DNA of 53,525 bases from Flavobacteriia bacterium (GCA_947462925.1 CANHQP010000024.1:1-53525), one strand, 5' to 3'; positions 17,295 through 27,462 are shown, numbered from the stretch's first letter. The notes: generated by a model not told the origin, from the letters alone. Numbers and translations are program-made.

Positions 17295-18185
17295 TTAATC
17301 TTCGTCAGAATTGATTTCTTCGACAATTAATTCTGCCATATTTTCCAGTTCATCAAATTCATACAACATCCAGTCTGCGCCGTCCTCCCAGTTTTTGGCG
17401 TGGGAAACATACACTTTACTTTCAGTTTCGCAATAAACGCCCAATGGTAATTGACATCCGCCTTCCAATAGATTCAATACTTTTCTCTCAACACCAATGC
17501 GTTGTGCTACTTCTGGATGATTGATTTGCTGTAAAATATTGAATAATTCTGTATCGCTTTCTCTGATTTGCAAAGCCAAAACTCCTTGTGCTGGAGCTGG
17601 AATTACGACCGTTGGATCCAAAACTTCCACGTGAAAATCACTTAAGTCTAATTGCAAACGATCAACTCCCGCTTTGGCCAATAAAATGGCGTCGTAGTTT
17701 CCATCTCTCAATTTTTGAATTCTAGTAGGAACATTTCCACGTAAATCTTTGATTTCCAAATCAGGTCTAAATCGAATTACTTGAGATTTTCTTCTTGCAG
17801 AAGAAGTACCGATAATTCCTTTCTCAATCAAATTCCATTCTTGCGTCAAATCAACTTTTGATTTGTTAATCAACAACAATTCAGATGGATCTTCACGCTC
17901 AGAAACTGCGGCAATCATCAATCCTTTTGGTGGATTTGTCTCTAAATCTTTGTGAGAATGAACCGCAAAATCAATCGTTCCTTCTAGCAAGGCTGTTTCG
18001 ATTTCTTTGGTGAAAAAACCTTTTCCTTCAAGTTTGTCAAAACTCAAATGCTGAATTGCATCGCCTTGTGTAACAATTACTTTAATTTCAATTTCATGAC
18101 CCAAATCTTCTAATTGTTTTCTAACATGATTGGCTTGCCACAAAGCTAAATCGCTTCCACGAGATCCGATTACAATTTTTTTCAT
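17295..18185 (-). CDS. hemC: porphobilinogen deaminase (hydroxymethylbilane synthase)
   Basis: 296 residues, normal length. Signature segments are IGSRGSDLALWQANHV at the N-terminus, AVHSHKDLET near 75-84, TSSARRKSQVIRFRPDL near 127-143, and the GGCQLPLGV loop whose Cys 244 carries the dipyrromethane cofactor. It polymerises four porphobilinogen molecules in haem synthesis. Lies between hemA (36 bases upstream) and hemD. Confidence 0.96.
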   Translation of the reverse strand: MKKIVIGSRGSDLALWQANHVRKQLEDLGHEIEIKVIVTQGDAIQHLSFDKLEGKGFFTKEIETALLEGTIDFAVHSHKDLETNPPKGLMIAAVSEREDPSELLLINKSKVDLTQEWNLIEKGIIGTSSARRKSQVIRFRPDLEIKDLRGNVPTRIQKLRDGNYDAILLAKAGVDRLQLDLSDFHVEVLDPTVVIPAPAQGVLALQIRESDTELFNILQQINHPEVAQRIGVERKVLNLLEGGCQLPLGVYCETESKVYVSHAKNWEDGADWMLYEFDELENMAELIVEEINSDED

Positions 18186-18221
18186 GAATGAGTTGGGGTT
18201 TTGATTATCAGTAATTTGATA

Positions 18222-19445
18222 TTATTTTAACATGATTTCTTTCGCCAATTTCATCGGCATGCTCATGTATTTCTTTTCCATGTATCCAATGATTTTTTCC
18301 AAGATTTCTCTGGAATCATCGTCTAGGTTGTTCAAGTCGTTTTTGAAAACTTCATTAACGGCAGTTGAACGAATTTCTTTCACCATTTTAGGTACTTCGC
18401 GCATTGCAATTTCAACAGATCTTACTTTTTGAATGTGTTGGAAATTCAAAATGGATTCTAACAAAATTTCTTCCACATGGGCGATTTCGTTTGATCTTTC
18501 TTTCAAATTTTGGTCTGAAATTTTTTGCAAAACATCTACCGAAATGTGCGTAACATTATGTTTTGCAACTATTTTAGCGTCTAAATCGTGAGGAATTGCT
18601 ATGTCGATTACAACTTTTCTGCTGGTTTCATTCGCTAACAATTGTTCGTAAATCTCAGGAGTAATCACATGATTTTCAGAGCCTGTACAAGTGATGATGA
18701 TGTCAAAACCTTCGTCATACGTTTTCAACGCTTCCAATGGATAAGCGATTCCGTGTAAATCAGCTGCTAAAGTTTCTGCCTTGGAGAATGTACGATTGAA
18801 AACGGCGAAATTTTTGAATTTGTGTTTTTTCAAAAATCTTCCCATGTTGGTATTGGTCATTCCCGCACCGATGATCAAAATGCGTGCATCTAAGGAGATG
18901 TTCATGTCTCTCAGAGTGTGATAAGCCAAGGCAACAACAGAAACTGGACGTCTTGCGATGTTGGTTTCAGTGTACACTTTTTTCGCTGTTTCAACCGTGT
19001 GACGCATCACCAAACGGATAAAATCGCCAGTCAAATTCATTTTTCTAGAATCTTCAAAAGCGTTTCTCACTTGCGTGATGATTTCTCTTTCGCCCACAAT
19101 CATTGAATCAATCGAAGATGCAACTTGCAAAATGTGATCTACTGCGGATAATCCTGAATAAACGTTTCCTAAACTGACAAAATTTTGAATTTGTTCATTG
19201 TCATAATTTGGATACAATTTTGAAAAGAAGTCCATCAAGAAAGATTCAGAAACAGCTTCTTCCGTACAAAAAAGGAATTCAACTCGGTTGCAGGTAGATA
19301 GAAACATCAATTCGTTCAAATTCATTTCATTTTTGACCAAAGTCAAGCGCTCTTCTTGTGAGTCTGATTGGATGTGTAATTTTCCAACTTCGCTTACATC
19401 GAAGTTTCTATGCGTAAATGCGATGATATGAAATTGCTCTAACAT
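18222..19445 (-). CDS. hemA: glutamyl-tRNA reductase
   Basis: 407 residues. The catalytic cysteine is C52 in FLSTCNRVEF; MIVGEREIITQVRNAF (about 115-130) and the NADPH-binding ILIIGAGMTNTNMGRFL (about 190) are clear, and the C-terminal dimerisation helix is present. It commits Glu-tRNA to the C5 pathway of haem synthesis. First gene of a hemA-hemC-hemD unit. I see no riboswitch-like leader in the 110 bases upstream. Confidence 0.95.
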   Translation of the reverse strand: MLEQFHIIAFTHRNFDVSEVGKLHIQSDSQEERLTLVKNEMNLNELMFLSTCNRVEFLFCTEEAVSESFLMDFFSKLYPNYDNEQIQNFVSLGNVYSGLSAVDHILQVASSIDSMIVGEREIITQVRNAFEDSRKMNLTGDFIRLVMRHTVETAKKVYTETNIARRPVSVVALAYHTLRDMNISLDARILIIGAGMTNTNMGRFLKKHKFKNFAVFNRTFSKAETLAADLHGIAYPLEALKTYDEGFDIIITCTGSENHVITPEIYEQLLANETSRKVVIDIAIPHDLDAKIVAKHNVTHISVDVLQKISDQNLKERSNEIAHVEEILLESILNFQHIQKVRSVEIAMREVPKMVKEIRSTAVNEVFKNDLNNLDDDSREILEKIIGYMEKKYMSMPMKLAKEIMLK

Positions 19446-19559
19446 TTTTGTCTGAATCTTACTGCAAAGTTGGTGATACAGACTTTTTGGTTTGTCATGG
19501 TTTTGTCAAAAAAGTTAATTTAGAATTGATATAAATTACATAAATTTTTAATATCACTC

Positions 19560-20729
19560 TTAATCTTTCTTTTTCAGCCATTTAGGTAATATCAAAGCGC
19601 CTATAAATAAATAGGGAAAATAAGAAATTAATCGCCACAAAAGCGCCAGTCCAGCTAAGAGCAGTGCAGAATGACTGAAATCGGACATCAATTCCCCGAA
19701 AGCGTATTCTGCGACACCACTTCCGCCAGGCGTCGGACTGATTCGCATCAGCAGCCACAAGACCAATTGTTTTCCCAAAATGAAAAAGTGATTATTGAAG
19801 CTTAAATTCAAAAATGCTGCTAGTATGCAATTGATTACCAAATATCTGGAAGTCCAAGAAAGTACAGTTGCACCAAAACTGCCCAACCAAAATTTCCAAG
19901 ATTCTTTTTTGAATTCTTTGGAAGTTACAATGATTTCTTTTCCAGTTTCTTGCGCTTTATTCCGCCATTTTTTAAGGAAAGGCAATCTGAATACAAAATT
20001 CAAAAAGCGACTCATTAATTGTGGATAGTAAAAAATACTGACGAAAAGCAAAACACAAACCGAAGAGAAAATGATGTACGCCAACCAAAATGCTGCTTCA
20101 ACGCCTTGTTGCGCACCTGTTTCAGAAGGAAAAAGTAAACTTGGTTGGATGAAAAGAAACAGGAACGGAACCAACAATACGTAAAATAAATTGTCCATCA
20201 TTGCGGTAATCACGACAATGGCGGTTGATCTTCCCAGTTCTACTTTTTCTTTGTTTAAAATAAACATCGCAACGGTTGTTCCACCAAGTACGCCGGGCGA
20301 AAGCGCAGAAGCAAATTCCCACAACATGATGACGTTAAAACTCGATTTCCAAGTCAAACGTTTTTGCGTTAAAATTTTGATTCTTAACATGTATGCGAAA
20401 TCACGGCCGACCATAAAAACGAGTGCCATCGCCATCCAAAAAAGTGATTTTCCGGTCCAATTGATTTGTTGCAACAAATCGCCAATTTCTTCAATTTTAT
20501 AATCGCCGTTTTTCGTTGGTTTGAATTCGTTCGACAATTGAAAATCTACTTTTTGGTTGTGATTGGCATCAATCCAGGAATAAGTTCCTTTGCCTTTTGC
20601 TGTTTCTACAAAATGTTTTTGCTGCAAACTGTTGTACATCATCCAACCTGCAATTCCAAGTCCTAAAAAAATGGCGAGTGCGATTTTCCAAGAACTGAAA
20701 GCTGATTTTATGGTGGCGTTGCTGTCCAT
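19560..20729 (-). CDS. flippase-like integral membrane protein (UPF0104/LPG synthase TM family)
   Basis: 389 residues with about eight hydrophobic segments. Family signatures are LSPGVLGGTTVAMFIL (about 135) and RISPTPGGSGVAEYAFG (about 330). Related proteins are lysylphosphatidylglycerol synthase membrane domains or putative lipid flippases; without the soluble synthase domain, lipid transport is the more likely role. Its ATG shares one base with the stop codon of the Ig-like lipoprotein gene (TAATG), so the two are coupled. Confidence 0.82.
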   Translation of the reverse strand: MDSNATIKSAFSSWKIALAIFLGLGIAGWMMYNSLQQKHFVETAKGKGTYSWIDANHNQKVDFQLSNEFKPTKNGDYKIEEIGDLLQQINWTGKSLFWMAMALVFMVGRDFAYMLRIKILTQKRLTWKSSFNVIMLWEFASALSPGVLGGTTVAMFILNKEKVELGRSTAIVVITAMMDNLFYVLLVPFLFLFIQPSLLFPSETGAQQGVEAAFWLAYIIFSSVCVLLFVSIFYYPQLMSRFLNFVFRLPFLKKWRNKAQETGKEIIVTSKEFKKESWKFWLGSFGATVLSWTSRYLVINCILAAFLNLSFNNHFFILGKQLVLWLLMRISPTPGGSGVAEYAFGELMSDFSHSALLLAGLALLWRLISYFPYLFIGALILPKWLKKKD

Positions 20730-22294
20730 TATTTTTCAGGAATCAAAGCAACTTCAATTTCCCAATTGGCTCTGACTTTGACACCTTTTGTGAAAAATAA
20801 AATTTCTTCAGGTTGAATTTTTTCTTCCAAGGAACCATCGTCCCATTGTTGGTTTTTGTTTTCGTCTAAAACTATTCTGAAAGTATACGTTTCAGGCAAT
20901 AATTTCGCAACAATTTGGTTGTCTTTAATGTCGTTCGGAAACCAAGTTTGAAGGACCACATTTTTTTGCAAAATTTCAACAAAAGCATTTTCGGGAATGC
21001 CTTTGGTAGATAAAATGATTGTCCCAAATTCAGACTCAGAGAATTGTTTAATTTCTGTTTTTGAACTATTAAATTCGTTGTTATTTTTGAAATTAATGGA
21101 ATTTTTTAATAAATTTAAATACAGTAATTTAAATTCATTTGGTTCAATTGATACTTCAATCTTATTTGAATCAATTTTAGTGAACGAATAAATTAGTTTC
21201 AACGAATCTTTACTTTCTAAGAATATCAGATTTGTATCGTATGAATCAATGTAATCTGTAAACTTTAAAATCAGCTTTTCACCGGCTGAAATTACGCCAT
21301 TTTTTAAGTTCGTTTCAAACCCCGCTTTTTTGTTTCTTTCCGTTTCAAAAGTTTTGATGTTGAAGGTGTCAATGGCTTCTTTTGTTTTTACAATTAGTTC
21401 CAACGAACTTTTATTTTGATGATCAACAAGCAATGAGATGGAATCTTTTCTGAACACATGATTTACAGTGGTAGGAATTCCATTCACCAAAAAAGAAGCA
21501 TTTTCCAAACTTCTGTTAGAACCTACATTCACTAACGCTGGACCTTGAAATGCAGCACGCGTTTTGATTCCCCCTTTTTGTTTGAAAACCCTCAACGGAA
21601 TGCTGTCTACAACACTTGAATCAATTTGAATCAATTCGTTTTGAAATCCAACACGTTCTGTTTTTTGCAGCGTCAAATCTTTATTTTTGTCTTCAAAGGC
21701 CAACATTTGGTATTGACCAGGTTTGATGTAAGACATTTCGACTTTACCATCTGCACCGGATTTACTGAAGTAAGCTGGTTTTGCTTTGTAAATGCTGTCT
21801 GAAACGCCGTAAAGTCCGACCAAAACATCTTTTAATGGTTGGTAAGTAAAGGCATCAGTCACAAATGTGGCGTATTTTAAAGTGTCGATAAAATCTCCTG
21901 TGGAAAAAACATATTGCATCAAAGAATCATTTCCTTCAGTGATGTCTTGAATCGTTCCGTTGAGGTAAATCGCATAAGTTGTAGCAGGTTTTAAATCTCC
22001 TTCAATGTTTAAAGTAACCGTTTTCTTTTTGGTTGTAGCTACGATTTTCGCATCTGCAGGAACGAGTGAAATTGTTTCCGTTGGATTATTGAGTTTGATG
22101 TATTCATTGAATTTTAGCTCAATCGTTTTAGATTGAAACTGCAAACTTCCATTGGGAGGTGTGACCCCATTTTCGACCGTTTTTGGTGGCGTTTCATCTT
22201 TTGGTCCGCCTGTGATGGTGCCAACTTGCGCGCAAGAACCCAAGAGTAAAACAAGGGTTGAAATTAAAAAGTATAAGCGCTTATCCATTGACAA
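20729..22294 (-). CDS. Ig-like (Big_5) domain lipoprotein
   Basis: 521 residues, or 519 from the second ATG at 22288. Signal peptide with lipobox LLLGSCAQ. After a GGPKDETPP segment an SbsA-type Ig-like domain covers about 30-130 (TIELKFNEYIKLNNPTETISLVP ... ATTYAIYLNGTIQDITEGN), followed by a prealbumin-like beta domain and a C-terminal region. Common in Bacteroidota, function unknown; probably anchored in the outer membrane. Its 5' end overlaps the upstream GAF gene and its stop overlaps the flippase start, giving a three-gene unit. Confidence 0.8.
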   Translation of the reverse strand: MSMDKRLYFLISTLVLLLGSCAQVGTITGGPKDETPPKTVENGVTPPNGSLQFQSKTIELKFNEYIKLNNPTETISLVPADAKIVATTKKKTVTLNIEGDLKPATTYAIYLNGTIQDITEGNDSLMQYVFSTGDFIDTLKYATFVTDAFTYQPLKDVLVGLYGVSDSIYKAKPAYFSKSGADGKVEMSYIKPGQYQMLAFEDKNKDLTLQKTERVGFQNELIQIDSSVVDSIPLRVFKQKGGIKTRAAFQGPALVNVGSNRSLENASFLVNGIPTTVNHVFRKDSISLLVDHQNKSSLELIVKTKEAIDTFNIKTFETERNKKAGFETNLKNGVISAGEKLILKFTDYIDSYDTNLIFLESKDSLKLIYSFTKIDSNKIEVSIEPNEFKLLYLNLLKNSINFKNNNEFNSSKTEIKQFSESEFGTIILSTKGIPENAFVEILQKNVVLQTWFPNDIKDNQIVAKLLPETYTFRIVLDENKNQQWDDGSLEEKIQPEEILFFTKGVKVRANWEIEVALIPEK

Positions 22295-22746
22295 ATAATT
22301 GATAAATATTTTGCATCCGTTTCATCAAAATCGTTGAGTTCGTCGCTGTCGACATCCAATACACCGACAACATTTTCACCATGAAGTATTGGAATTACAA
22401 TTTCACTTTTCGAAAGTGAACTGCAAGCAATATGACCAGGAAAAAGTTCAACGTCTGGCACCAATTGAATCGATTTTTGTTCCCAAGCAGTGCCACAAAC
22501 GCCTCTTCCTTTGGCGATTCGAGTACATGCAACAGAACCTTGAAACGGTCCGAGTACCAATTCATCGTTTTTCACCCAATAAAATCCAACCCAAAAGAAA
22601 CCAAATGTTTCCTTCAAACCAGCAGCAAGATTTCCCAAATTAGCTACGCAATCCGCTTCGCCAGCAATCAATGCTTGCAATTGTGGAAGTAACGTTTCGT
22701 ATTTTTCCGCTTTGGAATTTCCCTGAATAAATAAATCTTCTGCCAT
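22264..22746 (-). CDS. free methionine-(R)-sulfoxide reductase (GAF domain)
   Basis: 160 residues from ATG 22746 (MAEDLFIQ); the frame extends 18 codons further but those are not protein-like. A single GAF domain with fRMsr marks: FFWVGFYWVKNDELVLGPFQG, then VACTRIAKGRGVCGTAW and HIACSSLSKSEIVIPI, which supply the active-site cysteines. It reduces free Met-(R)-sulfoxide in the cytoplasm. First gene of the unit with the Ig-like lipoprotein and the flippase-like protein. Confidence 0.88.
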   Translation of the reverse strand: MAEDLFIQGNSKAEKYETLLPQLQALIAGEADCVANLGNLAAGLKETFGFFWVGFYWVKNDELVLGPFQGSVACTRIAKGRGVCGTAWEQKSIQLVPDVELFPGHIACSSLSKSEIVIPILHGENVVGVLDVDSDELNDFDETDAKYLSIICQWISAYTF

Positions 22747-22887
22747 CGTTTTTGAATTAGAACAAAGATAGGATTTATATATTTTAATTTGATGAAACAA
22801 AAATTTGTTCTATTTACTTTCAGTATGAAAGTAGCTTTTTTTTGAATTGAAAATCAGAGAATAAAACCAAAAAATATTGATTGAAAG

Positions 22888-22918
22888 TTTGACAATCTAA
22901 AAATTTAACGTAATTTCA
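22888..22918 (+). promoter_or_regulatory. Bacteroidota-type promoter of the exonuclease gene
   Basis: TTTG (22888-22891), 19 bases, then TAATTTCA (22911-22918), close to the -33 TTTG / -7 TAnnTTTG consensus, 23 bases before the ATG at 22941. Confidence 0.5.
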
Positions 22919-22940
22919 TTCTATTCAAAACCATTATTAC

Positions 22941-23660
22941 ATGTTAGAAAAAATACAGCTTGACAAAGTTTTGTTTCTCGATATTGAAACAGTTCCACAA
23001 CACCAAACCTTTGATGAAATGAGTCCTGAGGGAAAAAAATTGTACGACCAAAAAACCAAATTTTTACAAAAAGAAACAGATGCAGAAGGCGTTTATGACC
23101 GTGCGGGAATTTATGCTGAATTCGGAAAAATCATTTGTATATCAGTAGGTTTTGTCCACGAAACACGCACAGGAAGAGAAGTTCGTTTGAAGTCTTTTTA
23201 CCACGATGACGAAGAAACTTTGTTGAAGCAATTTGTCAAATTATTGGAAGATCGATACAATACACCCTACCACATCTTGTGCGGTCACAATGCGAAGGAA
23301 TTTGATTTTCCTTTTATCTGTAGAAGATTGTTAATCAACGGAATGAAGCTTCCAAGCATTTTGGATATCGCAGGTAAAAAGCCTTGGGAAATTTCTCATT
23401 TGGATACCATGGAATTGTGGAAATTTGGAGATTACAAAGCGTATACTTCACTGGCTCTCTTGTGTCACATTTTTCAAATTCCAACACCTAAAGATGATAT
23501 TTCGGGTGCTGATGTAGCCCGCGTATATTACGAAGAAAATGATTTGGAGCGCATCAAAGTATATTGTGAAAAAGATGTAGTAGCTTTGATTCAATTATTT
23601 TTAAGAATGCGTGGCGAAGCGCTAGTGGATGAATCTTCAATTGTTTACAGTCATGCGTAA
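22941..23660 (+). CDS. predicted PolB-like 3'-5' exonuclease (DEDDy)
   Basis: 239 residues, one RNase H-like exonuclease domain. Acidic motifs are FLDIETVP (about 13-20), HNAKEFDFPFICRR (about 116-129) and YCEKDVVALIQLF (about 211-223, the DEDDy Tyr/Asp pair). It resembles the stand-alone PolB-type 3'-5' exonuclease family of Bacteroidota; substrate unproven. The last codons overlap the next gene by 8 bases. Confidence 0.88.
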   Translation: MLEKIQLDKVLFLDIETVPQHQTFDEMSPEGKKLYDQKTKFLQKETDAEGVYDRAGIYAEFGKIICISVGFVHETRTGREVRLKSFYHDDEETLLKQFVKLLEDRYNTPYHILCGHNAKEFDFPFICRRLLINGMKLPSILDIAGKKPWEISHLDTMELWKFGDYKAYTSLALLCHIFQIPTPKDDISGADVARVYYEENDLERIKVYCEKDVVALIQLFLRMRGEALVDESSIVYSHA

Positions 23661-24945
23661 AATCATTTTTCTTTTCAGTGCAGCTTTTTTAGTATTAGTC
23701 ACTTCTTGTCAAACCATCACTACTTCCAAAGTTTTGGATACTGAAATGTTTGAGTTCATGCATGGCGGGAAAGTTATTGCTCTTCCTGTAGATTTAGTTG
23801 AAATCAAAATTAGCAAGCGCAGGGGGAAATTATTCAGCGGTCGCGATGTAACTTTCGAATATGTTTATGCATTAAAATCGCCGCAACGAAGAACATTGAT
23901 GCGGTATCAATGTACAGAAGATTCCGAAATTGATTGGTTTATCAGTCAATTGAAAGTCAAACAATCTAAGGATAGAAGTCATTTTGCAATTGGAATTGGT
24001 AATAAAACGGCAGCTATTTTTGATGTTTTTAACAAGAATTATTTTGTTTCCTATTCTAAATTTTTGGATGGAACAAACAAGATTTACAATTTCAAAACGC
24101 TTGATTTAAATCAGTTAAAATCACCAAGAAGGGCAATTTTGGATCATCTTTCAGGTTATCAGGAACTCAAAGGTTTGGATGACAAAGTTTTAGTTGATAT
24201 TTTATGTAGCGTTTCACCTGATGATGAACTTAATAGTGAAGCTTCGTATATGTTGATTGACAAAGATTTGAATAACCTTTCAGCAGCAAATGAAGATAGA
24301 ATTATCGAACATTGTAGAAAATCTGCCAAATGGAGAAAAAATATTGTTTTGACAATGAGCCAAGCTAGAGATGACATTCCAGTAGAATCATATATTCGAT
24401 GGATGGACAAATTGGTTGGAAGAGCAGGTGTTGATCAGGAAGACAAATACCGTTTGAAAGAATTTTTGCAAACTGGTGATGTCGATTATTTTTCAACTAG
24501 GTTAAATTACGGAGATTATCCAGTAAGTATGGCGGTAAAAAAAGAATTCAAAGCAACTCTTGAAAACATGGTTTACAACGTTTGTTCATTGCCTGAAAGT
24601 GGTCAAGAAGACATGATGGGTAAAATTGAATTACTAAAGGACTTGGGAGAATATAATGCATTTGATAATTTTCTTGATGGATACAGAAAATCTAGTTGCA
24701 TCAAGCAAACCATCCATGAATTTAACAATTCATTTATGTTTTTAAGTAATTTAAGCAGTTCAGAAACAAGAAAATGGGTAGATTTTGTTTACCAAAATTT
24801 TGACAAAATTGAACCCAACAATAGGAGTTGGGATTATGATCGAATAGAGGAAGATTTATCTTGCTATCAAAAAAGAGCTTTGTTGACCACTTTTAAATCG
24901 GACATAGATATTTTCGATGATATGGTTATTCCTATTTGTAATTGA
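23653..24945 (+). CDS. lipoprotein of unknown function
   Basis: 430 residues from ATG 23653, chosen because it begins a lipoprotein signal (MRKIIFLFSAAFLVLVTSCQ, Cys 20). No domain recognised in the mature part, which is mixed alpha/beta with many charged residues. Overlaps the exonuclease gene by 8 bases, so expression is linked, and is followed by a strong terminator. Confidence 0.65.
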   Translation: MRKIIFLFSAAFLVLVTSCQTITTSKVLDTEMFEFMHGGKVIALPVDLVEIKISKRRGKLFSGRDVTFEYVYALKSPQRRTLMRYQCTEDSEIDWFISQLKVKQSKDRSHFAIGIGNKTAAIFDVFNKNYFVSYSKFLDGTNKIYNFKTLDLNQLKSPRRAILDHLSGYQELKGLDDKVLVDILCSVSPDDELNSEASYMLIDKDLNNLSAANEDRIIEHCRKSAKWRKNIVLTMSQARDDIPVESYIRWMDKLVGRAGVDQEDKYRLKEFLQTGDVDYFSTRLNYGDYPVSMAVKKEFKATLENMVYNVCSLPESGQEDMMGKIELLKDLGEYNAFDNFLDGYRKSSCIKQTIHEFNNSFMFLSNLSSSETRKWVDFVYQNFDKIEPNNRSWDYDRIEEDLSCYQKRALLTTFKSDIDIFDDMVIPICN

Positions 24946-24968
24946 TTAAAGTAGTTTATAATTTGAAA

Positions 24969-25000
24969 AAGCGTGGAAAACTCAATATCCACGCTTTTTT
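24969..25000. terminator. bidirectional terminator
   Basis: AAGCGTGGA (24969-24977) and TCCACGCTT (24988-24996) form a perfect 9-bp stem with a 10-base loop, followed by T on the + strand and preceded by A, serving both the lipoprotein gene and the convergent M42 peptidase gene. Confidence 0.85.
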
Positions 25001-25009
25001 TGTTTCCGT

Positions 25010-26059
25010 TTAAAATTTCCAATCGTGTTGGTCTAATTCAGAAACGCAAGCGGTAAGCAAATCAATACTTGCTTGAATATCTGATTTATTGGCCATTTCA
25101 ATCACCTGATGCAAATGTCTTGTTGGAATTGAAACTGCCCCAGCAATCGAACCTCCCTGTGTCATTCGTTGAATTCCCGCAGTATCTGTTCCACCAGCGG
25201 TCAAAATTTCTGGTTGCCATTTAATTTGGTGTTTGTCGGCAGTGTTTTTCATAAATTCTACCATTCTATAATCACAAATTGTAGAAGCATCCATGATTTT
25301 AATCGCCGTTCCTTCGCCCAATTTGGTAATCATTTCGTGTGCTGCAGCGCCTGGTAAATCGAAAGCAATGGTTGTGTCGAGTCCAAACCCAAAATCAGGA
25401 TTTATTTTCAAGGCAGAAACATTTGCACCACGCACACCAACTTCTTCCTGAACCGTGAAAACGCCGTAAATATCGTAAGGAACTTCTTTTCCTTTCAGAT
25501 TTTTGAACATTTCAATCAAGATGAAAACTGCCAAACGATTGTCCAAAGATTTTGAATTTACGCATTGACCCATTTCGATGAATTCTCGTTCACGTGTCAC
25601 AGAATCTCCAATTTTCACCAAATCTTTCACTTCTTCAGGAGTCAGACCTGTATCGATGAAATAGTCAGATAATTTGGCTACTTTGTTGCGCTCGTCTGCT
25701 GTCATCACATGAATCGGTTTAGAAGCCATTACGCCAATCACGTCCTTTTTCCCATGAATGATGACACGTTGTGCAGTAAGCGTTTTAGGGTCAAATCCAC
25801 CTAAAGTGTGAAAACGGATAAATCCTTTGTCGTCTATGTGCGTCACCATGAATCCAATTTCGTCCATGTGCGCGCCAATCATCACTTTTTTGTCAGCTTT
25901 TCCTTTTTTGATGGCGTAAACATTGCCCATGTTATCTACTTCAACTTGGTCAACCAAACCTTCCAATTCTTCCAAGACCAAGGCACGTACTTTTTGTTCA
26001 AAGCCAGGTGCGCCCGGTGTTTTGCATATTTTTGCGAGTAAATCGATGTTCAAACTCAT
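25010..26059 (-). CDS. M42 family metallo-aminopeptidase
   Basis: 349 residues, usual length. Metal site: GAHMDEIGF (H64, D66), later LDNRLAVF, VQEEVGVRGA (catalytic Glu pair), GLDTT, and RHLHQVIEM near the C-terminus. These cytoplasmic enzymes (glutamyl aminopeptidase/tetrahedral aminopeptidase type) trim peptides with cobalt or zinc. Single gene. Confidence 0.93.
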   Translation of the reverse strand: MSLNIDLLAKICKTPGAPGFEQKVRALVLEELEGLVDQVEVDNMGNVYAIKKGKADKKVMIGAHMDEIGFMVTHIDDKGFIRFHTLGGFDPKTLTAQRVIIHGKKDVIGVMASKPIHVMTADERNKVAKLSDYFIDTGLTPEEVKDLVKIGDSVTREREFIEMGQCVNSKSLDNRLAVFILIEMFKNLKGKEVPYDIYGVFTVQEEVGVRGANVSALKINPDFGFGLDTTIAFDLPGAAAHEMITKLGEGTAIKIMDASTICDYRMVEFMKNTADKHQIKWQPEILTAGGTDTAGIQRMTQGGSIAGAVSIPTRHLHQVIEMANKSDIQASIDLLTACVSELDQHDWKF

Positions 26060-26173
26060 ACTTTTTCAATTTTGATATCGCAAAGTAAAACAAAGTTTTG
26101 AATTTAATCAGCAAAGAATGTTAAACGGTCTACTAGGAAAGTGAATTCGAAAAATTGGATGATAAATTGATTG

Positions 26174-26902
26174 TCATTTTGTTTTTTCGTCAAAAGTTGA
26201 CCGATGATTTTTCATCGCTTCCTGCCAACCATTAGGAAAAAGAGCAAAGTTATTTTCAATTAAATCTTCGATAATTGTTTTCACATGGTTTTGTATTTCC
26301 ACAGGAAGTGAATAGAATGCCAGATCAACTTGGGTATTGCGTTCAAAATCTAGCACGCCATTTTGATGTCTAATCCAAATTTTTTTGTTTTGATTGATAA
26401 TTAGAATCTTAATTCTACCATCATCAAAATTGTTGATTCCAAAAGTTCCATAGACAATGATAGGGTCGATTATTTTGTCTTGATTCAAGTCAATTAGGTT
26501 AATGTACTTGGTCCAAAACCAGATATTTTCTTCTGCTTCTAAATCTTTGTTTTCTTTTCTGCAAAAATCTTTAATTTCCCATTGCAAGGCTAATCTCCCG
26601 TTTTTTCTAGTAAAAGTGTATGCTTTTATTTGAGTATTGGGCGGTGCAATGGTGTCGTAAAATCGATTTGTATTTGATTCAGTGAGCACCAATAACGTGG
26701 TGTCTTCTTGTTGCTTGTATTGGTAAACTTTAAAAATCGGTAGATCAATTTTGTATAATGTTTTGATGCTGTCATTGAATATTGATTCTACTTCATCAAA
26801 GGGCAATTGATAGGGTTTATTTTTATCAAATTTGGTTGATTGACAAAAAGTTGAAAGCGCAAAAAATAGAATATAAGCGAATGAAAGTGTTAATTTTTTC
26901 AT
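26174..26902 (-). CDS. secreted protein of unknown function
   Basis: 242 residues with a signal peptide (MKKLTLSFAYILFFALSTFC). The mature part contains INLIDLNQDKIIDPIIVYGT, an Asp-rich loop like those of VCBS/EF-type repeats. I recognise no full domain with confidence. It begins 10 bases after the stop of tadA and is probably co-transcribed with it, without obvious functional link. Confidence 0.6.
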   Translation of the reverse strand: MKKLTLSFAYILFFALSTFCQSTKFDKNKPYQLPFDEVESIFNDSIKTLYKIDLPIFKVYQYKQQEDTTLLVLTESNTNRFYDTIAPPNTQIKAYTFTRKNGRLALQWEIKDFCRKENKDLEAEENIWFWTKYINLIDLNQDKIIDPIIVYGTFGINNFDDGRIKILIINQNKKIWIRHQNGVLDFERNTQVDLAFYSLPVEIQNHVKTIIEDLIENNFALFPNGWQEAMKNHRSTFDEKTK

Positions 26903-26912
26903 CGAAATTAAT

Positions 26913-27356
26913 TTACCTTTTCGATTTGAAAAAAGTTTTCATCAGTTCGCTGCATTCATTTTCCATGATTCCATTTGAAATCAATGTTTTTGGATGATAA
27001 ATGCTTTCGCCTAATTTTCCAGCGCCACGTTTTTCATCTCTTGCTGCAAAAACCACGCGGTCGATTTGAGACCAATACAAAGCACCACCGCACATCACGC
27101 AAGGTTCTAAAGTGACAAAAAGTGTGCATCCATGCAAATATTTTCCGCCCAAGGAATTGGAAGCGGCTGTAATTGCCTGGATTTCTGCATGCGCCGTTAC
27201 GTCAGTCAGTTGTTCTGTCAAATTGTGGGCACGGGCAATGATGTGATTATTCGCAACAATCACCGCACCAACTGGAACTTCGCCCATTTCAAAAGCTTTC
27301 ATCGCTTCTTGGTAAGCTTGTTTCATGAAATATTCATCGTTATAGGGTGTAATCAT
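26913..27356 (-). CDS. tadA: tRNA-specific adenosine deaminase
   Basis: 147 residues from ATG 27356 ([10 protein letters not shown]); a longer frame exists but this is the natural length. The zinc and proton-shuttle site HAE (56-58) and PCVMC (85-89) are intact, with [10 protein letters not shown] upstream. It converts A34 of tRNA-Arg(ACG) to inosine. The gene is divergent to aspS. Confidence 0.92.
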   Translation of the reverse strand: MITPYNDEYFMKQAYQEAMKAFEMGEVPVGAVIVANNHIIARAHNLTEQLTDVTAHAEIQAITAASNSLGGKYLHGCTLFVTLEPCVMCGGALYWSQIDRVVFAARDEKRGAGKLGESIYHPKTLISNGIMENECSELMKTFFKSKR

Positions 27357-27430
27357 TGGTGCCAAATTTTGATTCAAAAGTAGATATTTTAAAGGAATCA
27401 AGTGTCATTCATATAATTGCTAAATCAATA

Positions 27431-27462
27431 TTTCATAAATCATTTTTCAAACCTTATCTTTG
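27431..27462 (+). promoter_or_regulatory. promoter of aspS
   Basis: TATCTTTG (27455-27462) is an exact match to the Bacteroidota -7 consensus TAnnTTTG. TTTC at 27431-27434, 20 bases upstream, is a plausible -33 element. It lies 19 bases before the aspS ATG. Confidence 0.6.

Noticed and set aside
18222..19559. Regulatory RNA leader before hemA
   Set aside because: The 110 bases upstream of hemA show no convincing stem set.
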